Source of the DNA: Mucilaginibacter sp.
Lineage (GTDB): Bacteria; Bacteroidota; Bacteroidia; Sphingobacteriales; Sphingobacteriaceae
Direction: 5' to 3'
Length of the DNA: 11,444 bases
NCBI GenBank assembly: GCA_014376655.1
Contig: JACMRC010000551.1
Span: forward strand, 1 to 11,444
Part shown: one piece after another, positions 1 to 5,822 of the stretch
How the letters are laid out: each line of letters opens with the position of its first letter
Numbering within the stretch: the stretch's first letter is position 1
Notes under the pieces: model-generated
The model's input: the letters and a program-made list of their open reading frames with translations, nothing else
Told to the model about the DNA's origin: nothing
The model's database searches: none
Made by a program: the position numbers and the translations under genes

Positions 1-184
1 CACAGCAAAATTCAGCACTTTTTTACATTTTTAAGGCACGCTCATTATCGCTAAAATGTCAACATCCCATCAGTTAAAAAATTTAATTTAAAATGTGGTG
101 ACAAAGTAGCGCCACCATTTGATTGGATAATATTGTTGTTATTTGTGATGATATGGTAAATTAGATTTTGATGAAATAACGCGA

Positions 185-655
185 ATGAAATTCAAATACA
201 CAATCACCAAACGTGCCAATTCTGACTTGATACTATTAAAAAATCAGATTGTTAATACTCTGCAAAGGTATGATTACAATATTGGGTTCATTTCTAATGA
301 AAAAATTAGATTTAATTCCAGTGGATGGGGAATTGGCTTAAGGTCACAATACGCTAATAAGATAACTGAAGGAATTTTTACTATTTCAACTTTAGATAAC
401 AAGGATGGTCACCTTATTGAAATGAATTATTTTGTATCGTACACTATGGAAATAATATTTCTGATAATACTACTTGTGGCTGGTTTTATAGGAACGTACA
501 TATTATCATTTGATACAGGATTTTACAAATATCAAGCATTTTTCTTTATAGCGATGTTCGCTATTTTCTGGACAATTTCTTTGTTTATGACTAAAAACGG
601 TGCAGAAAATCTAGTTAATGAAATATTAGATAAAGCATCGAAAGACGAGAAATAA
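185..655 (+). CDS. Hypothetical two-helix membrane protein
   Basis: I do not recognise this 156-residue protein. The first ~85 residues are soluble and polar, with mixed beta-like segments (for example IRFNSSGWGIGLRS). Two hydrophobic stretches follow at about residues 88-110 and 116-137, and a short charged tail ends in KASKDEK, so it is probably an inner-membrane protein with a cytoplasmic N-terminal domain. There is no signal peptide. The ATG at 185 is the only sensible start. A possible Bacteroidota-type promoter lies upstream (TTG at 136-138, TAAATTAG at 157-164), but the match is weak. The gene is clearly more AT-rich than the glycan genes further right, like the adjacent transposase, which hints at a recently acquired or poorly conserved region. 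The 184 bases before it contain no visible gene. The reading frame is convincing, the function is unknown. Confidence 0.7.
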   Translation: MKFKYTITKRANSDLILLKNQIVNTLQRYDYNIGFISNEKIRFNSSGWGIGLRSQYANKITEGIFTISTLDNKDGHLIEMNYFVSYTMEIIFLIILLVAGFIGTYILSFDTGFYKYQAFFFIAMFAIFWTISLFMTKNGAENLVNEILDKASKDEK

Positions 656-697
656 AACCTAAATGGTATATAGTTAAATACACTCGCGCTCCCCGCC

Positions 698-721
698 CTT
701 GTTGGTGTTATCACCAACAAG
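698..721. repeat. REP-like palindrome, left of RAYT
   Basis: A perfect 10-base stem (CTTGTTGGTG paired with CACCAACAAG) encloses the loop TTAT. It lies 42 bases after the stop of the hypothetical membrane gene and 25 bases before the RAYT start. It could fold as a hairpin at the end of the upstream transcript. It matches the reverse complement of the hairpin at 1277-1300. Confidence 0.85.
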
Positions 722-746
722 TACCGATATTTTGTAAATTAGCACT

Positions 747-1274
747 ATGGCCGATATTAATTTTGATTATCATGCGCAGTTTTTCACCGTAACAATATTA
801 GAATGGAAACACCTCCTAAAGCCCGACGCATTTAAAGACATTATCATTAATAGCTTGTTGTTTTTAAAAAACGAGAAAAGCGTTGTAGTATACGGTTTTG
901 TAATAATGCCAAATCATATTCATTTAATTTGGCAAATACAGGATGGTTTTATAAAAGAAAAAATACAGTTACGGTTTTTGAAATTTACCGGTCAGCAATT
1001 AAAGTTCGAATTAACAAAAGCAAATCCTGGGCAGTTGAAACATTACCAGGTAAATGCCAAAGACAGGGAATATCAAATTTGGGAACGAAACTCGTTAAGT
1101 ATCGATTTGTGGACACAGGCTGTATTTGTACAAAAATTGGACTATATACATAACAACCCGATACAGGAAAAGTGGAAATTATCTATGTACCCCGAGGAGT
1201 ATAAATATTCATCGGCTAAATTTTATGAAACAGGGATAGATGATTTCGGTATATTAACACATTATGCTGACTAA
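747..1274 (+). CDS. REP-associated tyrosine transposase (RAYT, Y1/HUH)
   Basis: This 175-residue protein belongs to the Y1 transposase superfamily related to IS200/IS605 TnpA. The HUH metal-binding motif is visible as MPNHIHLIW (His57 and His59). The probable nucleophile is Tyr133 in LDYIHNNP, a C-terminal motif characteristic of RAYTs. Such proteins nick and join single-stranded DNA at hairpins and are thought to spread REP/REPIN palindromes. The length is normal and both catalytic motifs are intact, so the enzyme may be active. The ATG at 747 gives a start consistent with the family. A TAAATTAG at 735-742 resembles a Bacteroidota -7 box and would leave almost no leader. The gene is AT-rich compared with the PUL-type genes. 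The two flanking palindromes are its likely substrates. Family assignment is firm; current activity is not known. Confidence 0.9.
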   Translation: MADINFDYHAQFFTVTILEWKHLLKPDAFKDIIINSLLFLKNEKSVVVYGFVIMPNHIHLIWQIQDGFIKEKIQLRFLKFTGQQLKFELTKANPGQLKHYQVNAKDREYQIWERNSLSIDLWTQAVFVQKLDYIHNNPIQEKWKLSMYPEEYKYSSAKFYETGIDDFGILTHYAD

Positions 1275-1276
1275 CG

Positions 1277-1300
1277 CTTGTTGGTGATAATACCAACAAG
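1277..1300. repeat. REP-like palindrome, right of RAYT
   Basis: A 9-base stem (CTTGTTGGT paired with ACCAACAAG) begins two bases after the RAYT stop codon. It is the inverted counterpart of the hairpin at 698-721. It may act both as the transposase substrate and as the 3' end of the transposase mRNA. Confidence 0.85.
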
Positions 1301-1385
1301 GGCGCGGAAATTTAAACATGTATCAATTATATCATCGGTTAACTTTCATTTGGCGCGAGACTACATTCCGGATGCTTTTTAACAC

Positions 1386-1435
1386 AATAGTCTAAAGACT
1401 ATTTGCATAGTCGTCCGAAGTTAAAAACTTCGGAC
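1386..1435. repeat. Compound hairpin cluster after GH130
   Basis: Three inverted repeats are packed together. AATAGTCT/AGACTATT lies at 1386-1403, GACTAT/ATAGTC at 1397-1412, and a perfect 10-base stem GTCCGAAGTT/AACTTCGGAC with a 3-base loop at 1413-1435. The first two share the segment at 1397-1403 and so cannot form at once. The strongest hairpin begins 9 bases past the GH130 stop on the minus strand and may work as a terminator or mRNA stabiliser, though no clear U-tract follows. The layout resembles a dispersed palindromic repeat rather than a standard terminator. Confidence 0.7.
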
Positions 1436-1444
1436 AGCGTAATT

Positions 1445-2599
1445 TTATTCATTTGTTATTGGATCACCTTCTCCCCGCCTCGCCGGATCATAAATAGCTA
1501 CCGCCACGCGCGAATCGGCGCAGCCATAATATAAATACCATTTATGCTTTAGCCAGGCCATGCCTTCAATAAATACCGTTCCGTTTACATATTGACCGTT
1601 TTTTTCGAAGGGTTGCATAGGGCGCAAAAAAGGCACATCAAGCCTTGCTATCAGTTTTGTAGGATCGGCCTTATCAAACAGCATTTGCCCGGCGCAGTAC
1701 GAGTTGCCGTTAAAACGTATGTCGCCGCCATTGCCGGGGTGGTTCTTGCCATTATACAACAGCACCACGCCTTTGTCCGTCAAAATAGCCGGCGGACCAC
1801 ATTCCGTCAAATCGCTATCAAAATACCCTTTGCGCGGCGAGGCCAGTATCAGCAGGTCGCCTTTATCATCAATAAGCGGTGCCCAATCTACCAGGTTGGT
1901 TGATGTAGCGCCATAAACATGCTGCTCGCCCCAGTACAAAAAGTATTTGCCGTTTACTTTGGCAATAACCTGTTTATCGTGCTTAGTTTCTGTAAGTATT
2001 GATGCCGATTTACTGGCGATATTAAAGAACTTACCATTATATGCATCCTGGAACATTGGCCCGTGTTTTTCCCAATGGATCAAATCCTTTGAGGTTGCTG
2101 CACCCAGGCGCGGCACTTTGCGGTTCCATTGGGTGTAGAAAACAACATAGGTGCCGTCATCGGTAACTGCAACGCGCGGGTCCTCGCAGCCGCCCGGCCA
2201 TTCAAACTCTTTCTGGCTGTCATCGCCGGGATAAAAAACAGGCTCGGTTTTGCGGGTAAAGTGCAGGCCGTCTTTACTGATGGCATAACCCAGGCGCGAC
2301 GTACGCATACCTATATTTATCCCACTCTTATCCTCGCTACGGTATAGCACCACTATTTTACCACCAATTACCGCTGCCGCGGGATTAAAAGTATCGTTGC
2401 TTTCCCAATGGATGGAAGTGTTGCTCATTGGGTCCGTAAAAGTAGCATCGGCATCCGGCGCAATGATGGGGTTTTTCCCCGCCGGCCTTACAAAGCCACC
2501 TAATGCCCAGGCTGGTAAAATATTTTTTTGCTGCGCGATGGTAACTTGTGCCCCAAACAGGCATAATATTAGGGTAGCGAAATAGTAAAGTTTATTCAT
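1445..2599 (-). CDS. Secreted GH130 family glycosidase/phosphorylase
   Basis: This 384-residue protein begins with a signal peptide (MNKLYYFATLILCLFGAQ, probable cleavage near IAQ, residues 21-23). A five-bladed beta-propeller of the GH130 type follows. Family hallmarks are NPAA at 72-75, LYRSED at 85-90, SRLGYAIS at 101-108, GGCEDPR at 136-142 with Asp140 as the likely catalytic acid, ECGPPA at 266-271, and the C-terminal YYGCADSRVAVA at 357-368. GH130 members are mannoside phosphorylases or beta-1,2-mannosidases. Phosphorylases need cytoplasmic phosphate, so the export signal favours a hydrolase, but this is inference and the substrate cannot be read here. The ATG at 2599 overlaps the preceding gene by 8 bases, suggesting translational coupling. 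A hairpin cluster follows the stop. Length is usual for the family. Confidence 0.82.
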   Translation of the reverse strand: MNKLYYFATLILCLFGAQVTIAQQKNILPAWALGGFVRPAGKNPIIAPDADATFTDPMSNTSIHWESNDTFNPAAAVIGGKIVVLYRSEDKSGINIGMRTSRLGYAISKDGLHFTRKTEPVFYPGDDSQKEFEWPGGCEDPRVAVTDDGTYVVFYTQWNRKVPRLGAATSKDLIHWEKHGPMFQDAYNGKFFNIASKSASILTETKHDKQVIAKVNGKYFLYWGEQHVYGATSTNLVDWAPLIDDKGDLLILASPRKGYFDSDLTECGPPAILTDKGVVLLYNGKNHPGNGGDIRFNGNSYCAGQMLFDKADPTKLIARLDVPFLRPMQPFEKNGQYVNGTVFIEGMAWLKHKWYLYYGCADSRVAVAIYDPARRGEGDPITNE

Positions 2600-3038
2600 G
2601 AGTTGTGTCAGTTTTTTTGAGAGCGCTGCCCGAAAAATAGATTGCTAATAGTAGTATCAATAAACCCACAGCATCCAAACCTAAAGTAAATAAACCGGGC
2701 GATTTATAATTATTAAAATACACAGTGTCAGCATAAAGCTTGCCGTAGCTGATGGGTTCTACCTTATCGCGAAAGATAGTCCTGGCAAAATCTTTATCTA
2801 CCGAAACAATGCTTACCTCGCCATGATCCACGAACTGGTTAAAGTAGCTTACCGTAATTTTATATGGCGGTGCGCCCGAGTTTTCCTTGTTTATTTTTAG
2901 CACCCTCCCCTCGGCATCTACTTTAGTAAAGTAAAACAACACATCCGTAAAAGCAGAATAGCCAACAAACACAAACAGCAACGCCGAGAAGATCAACACA
3001 TAAACATTCTCGAACAGGCTTTTACCTTTGGGGTTCAT
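2592..3038 (-). CDS. Small membrane protein, DUF3592-like
   Basis: This 148-residue protein has two hydrophobic segments, at about residues 12-32 and 116-136, flanking an extracytoplasmic middle domain. That domain contains a short beta-rich stretch (RVLKINKENSGAPPYKITVSY). The arrangement, with a VDAEGRVL-type strand after the first helix, resembles DUF3592-family proteins, whose role is not established. The match is by overall look only. The stop overlaps the GH130 start by 8 bases, so the two are probably co-translated. The gene starts 135 bases after cardiolipin synthase, with a palindromic repeat between them. I see no strong promoter; a TAAATTTA at 3044-3051 is a partial -7 match. Why it is paired with a secreted glycosidase is unclear. 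Confidence 0.65.
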   Translation of the reverse strand: MNPKGKSLFENVYVLIFSALLFVFVGYSAFTDVLFYFTKVDAEGRVLKINKENSGAPPYKITVSYFNQFVDHGEVSIVSVDKDFARTIFRDKVEPISYGKLYADTVYFNNYKSPGLFTLGLDAVGLLILLLAIYFSGSALKKTDTTHE

Positions 3039-3073
3039 GGGGTTAAATTTACCTATTTAGATGCAAAAAAAAG

Positions 3074-3156
3074 TTGTCATTCTTCGCTATAGCGAAGAAT
3101 CTATGAACTACGCAATCGCCGCTCGGTAGATTCTTCGCTATCGCTCAGAATGACAA
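3074..3156. repeat. Long imperfect palindrome between cls and DUF3592-like gene
   Basis: The outer arms TTGTCATTCT (3074-3083) and AGAATGACAA (3147-3156) pair perfectly. The inner arms TAGCGAAGAATCTA (3090-3103) and TAGATTCTTCGCTA (3127-3140) also pair perfectly, separated from the outer arms by a 6-base internal loop. The left half contains its own perfect 22-base palindrome at 3079-3100. The element begins 17 bases after the cls stop. It looks like a MITE-like or REP-like dispersed element with no gene inside. Confidence 0.85.
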
Positions 3157-3173
3157 AGAAGTTGTTAAAACCG

Positions 3174-4610
3174 TTACAAAAGCGGCGATAACAACCTACA
3201 CAACTTCTCGGGCAACTGCTTAAATAAGGTGCGTTTTGCCCACGTTTTGGCATTTATTTGTTTAGCGTCTTTAATATCATTAGCAAAAGCCCTGCACAAT
3301 TGCGCTGCAATTTTATTGTCGTAAACCATGCAATTCACTTCAAAGTTTAGCTCGAAACTGCGGTGATCCATATTGGCAGTGCCAATTATGGCCAGTTGCC
3401 CGTCGGACACCAACGTTTTGGAATGAACAAATCCCTTTTGGTATAAATAGATCTCTATACCCGCTTCCATCAGCGCACCGTAATATGACCGCGCGGCTGC
3501 ATTAACCAACCGCGAATCCGACTTATCGGGCACCAGCAATTTAACTTTAACACCGCCAAGGGCCGCCACGCATAATGCATCCAAAATAGGCTCGCCGGGG
3601 ATAAAATAGGGCGATGTGATCAATAGCTCTTCCTTTGCCAACCCAATAGTTTCCAACAGCGAATACATAATGGTGGGATGGTCAGAGTCTGGCCCGCTGG
3701 CAGCCATCTGCACAATAGCATCGCCGCCGGCTTTTTCCGAGTTGAAATAACCGGGATCAATAGGTAGATTCTGTTCGGCACAAAAATTCCAGTCGCAAAT
3801 AAAAAGGTATTGCAGGTAATAAATACCGGGCCCCGTTATCATGATATGCGTATCACGCCAATAAAGCTGTTTGGGGTTATTGTTGATATACCTGTCGCTA
3901 ACGTTTATACCACCAACAAACGCGGTATGCCCGTCAATTACAATAATTTTGCGGTGATTGCGGTAATTGGTCCGGTTTGATAACGCGATGAACCAGATCT
4001 TATAAAAAGGATAAGCCTCTACCCCCGCATCTATCAGCTCGCGCACAAATTCTTTACGGATGGATCGGCTGCCGAAGTCGTCATAAATAAACCGCACCTT
4101 AACACCTTCGGCTGCTTTTTGAATAAGGATATCCTTGATCTGATCAGCTATGTCACCATCCTCAAAAATATAATACTCTAAATGGATATGGTGTGTGGCG
4201 GCCCGCAAAGCTTTTAACACCTCGGGAAATTTTTCTTCGCCGTTAAGCAATAGTTTAACGCGGTTGTTGCCGGTAAGCGGGCTATTATCATTAAGCAATA
4301 ACATGGCTAATTTTCTATGACTTTGAACCTCCTTCTCGCCACTGTCTAACGCCTTTTCCGATTCATTGACAATTTTCTGCCTTATCTCGGCCCGCAATCT
4401 ATTGTCTCGTACTATCTTTTTGCTGTACAACTTGTTTTTGCGATAATTGGCTCCAACAGCAAAATAAGTAATGATGCCTATCCCTGGCAGTAAAATAACC
4501 ACCAGCAAATAAGCAAATGTTTTACTCGTCGACTGGATATCATAAAGCACCTTGCCGCAAACAAACAGTACCAGTAAAATATAAAGGATGCTAATAATAT
4601 ACCAGTGCAT
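3174..4610 (-). CDS. cls: Cardiolipin synthase (phospholipase D family)
   Basis: This 478-residue protein has the bacterial cardiolipin synthase layout. There are two N-terminal membrane helices (about residues 3-23 and 32-52) with the PLDNT-type LLPGIGIITYFAVG motif, then two phospholipase D domains. The catalytic HKD motifs are complete: His219/Lys221/Asp226 in NHRKIIVIDG with GGIN after it, and His396/Lys398/Asp403 in VHSKTLVSDG followed by GTANMDHRSFELNFE. It condenses two phosphatidylglycerols (or a related pair of phospholipids) into cardiolipin at the inner membrane. Length is normal. The start at 4610 gives MHWYIIS leading straight into the first helix. It lies 138 bases behind the propeller gene, in a gap with a possible TAACTTTC -7 element at 4684-4691, so it may have its own promoter. 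It is a housekeeping-type gene inside a run of glycan enzymes. Confidence 0.93.
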   Translation of the reverse strand: MHWYIISILYILLVLFVCGKVLYDIQSTSKTFAYLLVVILLPGIGIITYFAVGANYRKNKLYSKKIVRDNRLRAEIRQKIVNESEKALDSGEKEVQSHRKLAMLLLNDNSPLTGNNRVKLLLNGEEKFPEVLKALRAATHHIHLEYYIFEDGDIADQIKDILIQKAAEGVKVRFIYDDFGSRSIRKEFVRELIDAGVEAYPFYKIWFIALSNRTNYRNHRKIIVIDGHTAFVGGINVSDRYINNNPKQLYWRDTHIMITGPGIYYLQYLFICDWNFCAEQNLPIDPGYFNSEKAGGDAIVQMAASGPDSDHPTIMYSLLETIGLAKEELLITSPYFIPGEPILDALCVAALGGVKVKLLVPDKSDSRLVNAAARSYYGALMEAGIEIYLYQKGFVHSKTLVSDGQLAIIGTANMDHRSFELNFEVNCMVYDNKIAAQLCRAFANDIKDAKQINAKTWAKRTLFKQLPEKLCRLLSPLL

Positions 4611-4708
4611 TTAGGCAGGATTTGGGTGACGCAATTTGTGATATTACAAAGCGAAAGACTTTTTTTTTCAATAGTTATAACACGAAAGTTAAGATAGTGT
4701 TTCCCGGC

Positions 4709-4745
4709 CTTATTAGGCTTGCGATAACTCACTTATTGGCTTGCG
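4709..4745. repeat. Short imperfect direct repeat
   Basis: CTTATTAGGCTTGCG (4709-4723) is repeated as CTTATTGGCTTGCG (4732-4745), differing by one inserted base, with a 23-base period. It sits in the gap just downstream of the propeller gene stop and upstream of cls. The role is unknown; it may be a small local duplication. Confidence 0.55.
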
Positions 4746-4748
4746 CCA

Positions 4749-5801
4749 TTACATTACCCGGGATTTAACCTGGTCGCCCTGCTCCCAAACAAAAAGGTTT
4801 TGGGCATTGGGTAAACGGATAGATCTTATAAAATTCCCTTCGCCTATTATAGTTGATCTTTTATCGGGGATGGAAACCATCCTTAACGTATCATTATTTT
4901 GGTAGACAATGGCCGCTTGTGCTGCATTTCCGGTCAGGCTACAGGTTTTTCCTTTACCGATATACACTTCGGGATCAGTACCCTGCGCGAAATAAATCTC
5001 GCCTTTGCGCTGCCACGTGGTTTGAATTTGGTTTGAGGCATTGAGCCTGATGCCCCCACCATCCATAGGGCAACCGTTTAGTTTCCAGGTATCCAATCCC
5101 ATTTTTTGCGCGGCAGAAAAGGATTGCCCCGCATTGGCCGAACGCACCACATACAAATCCCGCGACCCATTCAACCAGTTCCTGAACATAATAGCTACCG
5201 AATTCCCAGCTACCGCGATATTGGGTTTACAGCATTCGCAAACATGCGCATCCGGCGATTTATATACCAAACGGTTCGCTGCCCATTTGGTTGATTTGCC
5301 GGAAAGCGAAGAGAACCAAACCTGGTTCTTTCCGCCCAGCCTTGTATCCAGCCATACCGCGTAAAAGTTATCTTTATTATCTGCAGTTATTGACATTAAG
5401 CCTTCGGGAGCTGATCCTTTAAGGTCATTGATAACGCCCATTTCGCGCCAGCCCTTAGAGCCATTAACAAGTTTGAACCAGTGAATACTACCTGCTTTGT
5501 CCATCGCTGTTATCACCGAATAGCTTGCCGAGCTGCTTAACTGTGGTCCACGGCTCATTCCCAAATGCATATCGGGTACTTGTGCTACTAAAACAGGTTT
5601 TGAAAACGTTTGACCGTTATCTGCGGATGTCGCGCAAAATATTTTATCGGCCGAGCCATAAACTACCCGTACGATGCCGCTATTATCTACGCTTACTTGG
5701 GGTTGTTTACCCTGCCCTATGGTGTTTATTCCGGGCAATGTCGCGTATAATGGACCAGCCAAAGCCAGCACCATTAACATCAAAACTGAGAGCTTTTTCA
5801 T
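4749..5801 (-). CDS. Secreted Asp-box (sialidase-like) beta-propeller protein
   Basis: This 350-residue protein has a signal peptide (residues 1-20, ending PLYA). Its body has the repeats of a six-bladed sialidase-type propeller. Asp-boxes are visible as TSADNGQTF (58-66) and a degenerate SANAGQSF (221-228), with AVWLDTR (148-154) and FRNWLNGSRDLY (206-217) between them. Two unusual conserved-looking motifs are HVCECCKP (186-193, Cys188/190/191) and NGCPMDGGG (242-250, Cys244). I recall the CPMDGG and CxCC features from a widespread uncharacterised BNR-repeat family, so I would not call it a true sialidase; no complete arginine triad is evident. It follows GH106 by 21 bases on the same strand and is almost certainly co-transcribed with it. 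It may be a glycan-binding or glycan-cleaving partner. The fold is likely; the substrate is unknown. Confidence 0.8.
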   Translation of the reverse strand: MKKLSVLMLMVLALAGPLYATLPGINTIGQGKQPQVSVDNSGIVRVVYGSADKIFCATSADNGQTFSKPVLVAQVPDMHLGMSRGPQLSSSASYSVITAMDKAGSIHWFKLVNGSKGWREMGVINDLKGSAPEGLMSITADNKDNFYAVWLDTRLGGKNQVWFSSLSGKSTKWAANRLVYKSPDAHVCECCKPNIAVAGNSVAIMFRNWLNGSRDLYVVRSANAGQSFSAAQKMGLDTWKLNGCPMDGGGIRLNASNQIQTTWQRKGEIYFAQGTDPEVYIGKGKTCSLTGNAAQAAIVYQNNDTLRMVSIPDKRSTIIGEGNFIRSIRLPNAQNLFVWEQGDQVKSRVM

Positions 5802-5822
5802 ATCTACAAAAATTTTATCCTT

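Larger units (their letters stand above)
698..1300. mobile_element. RAYT unit: Y1 transposase between inverted palindromes
   Basis: A single REP-associated tyrosine transposase gene sits between two near-identical palindromes in inverted orientation. About 25 bases of the left copy match the reverse complement of the right copy with one mismatch. Each copy also has a C/G-rich flank on the outer side (CCC just before 698, GGGCG at 1300-1304). An inverted pair of REP-like hairpins around a transposase is the usual layout of RAYT loci. I infer a domesticated or REP-dispersing unit rather than a classical self-mobile insertion sequence, because I see no target-site duplication. Confidence 0.65.

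Noticed and set aside
1..184. A partial gene at the left edge
   Set aside because: All six frames are broken by stops within short distance; only AT-rich sequence and a weak GGTGG/CCACC inverted repeat near 97-120 are visible.
1386..1412. Transcription attenuator
   Set aside because: The alternative hairpins lie between convergent gene ends and not in a leader, with no peptide or U-tract.
2080..2286. Open frames overlapping GH130 and GH106 in other frames
   Set aside because: They have no recognisable motifs or starts and lie inside strongly supported genes; they are by-products of codon composition.
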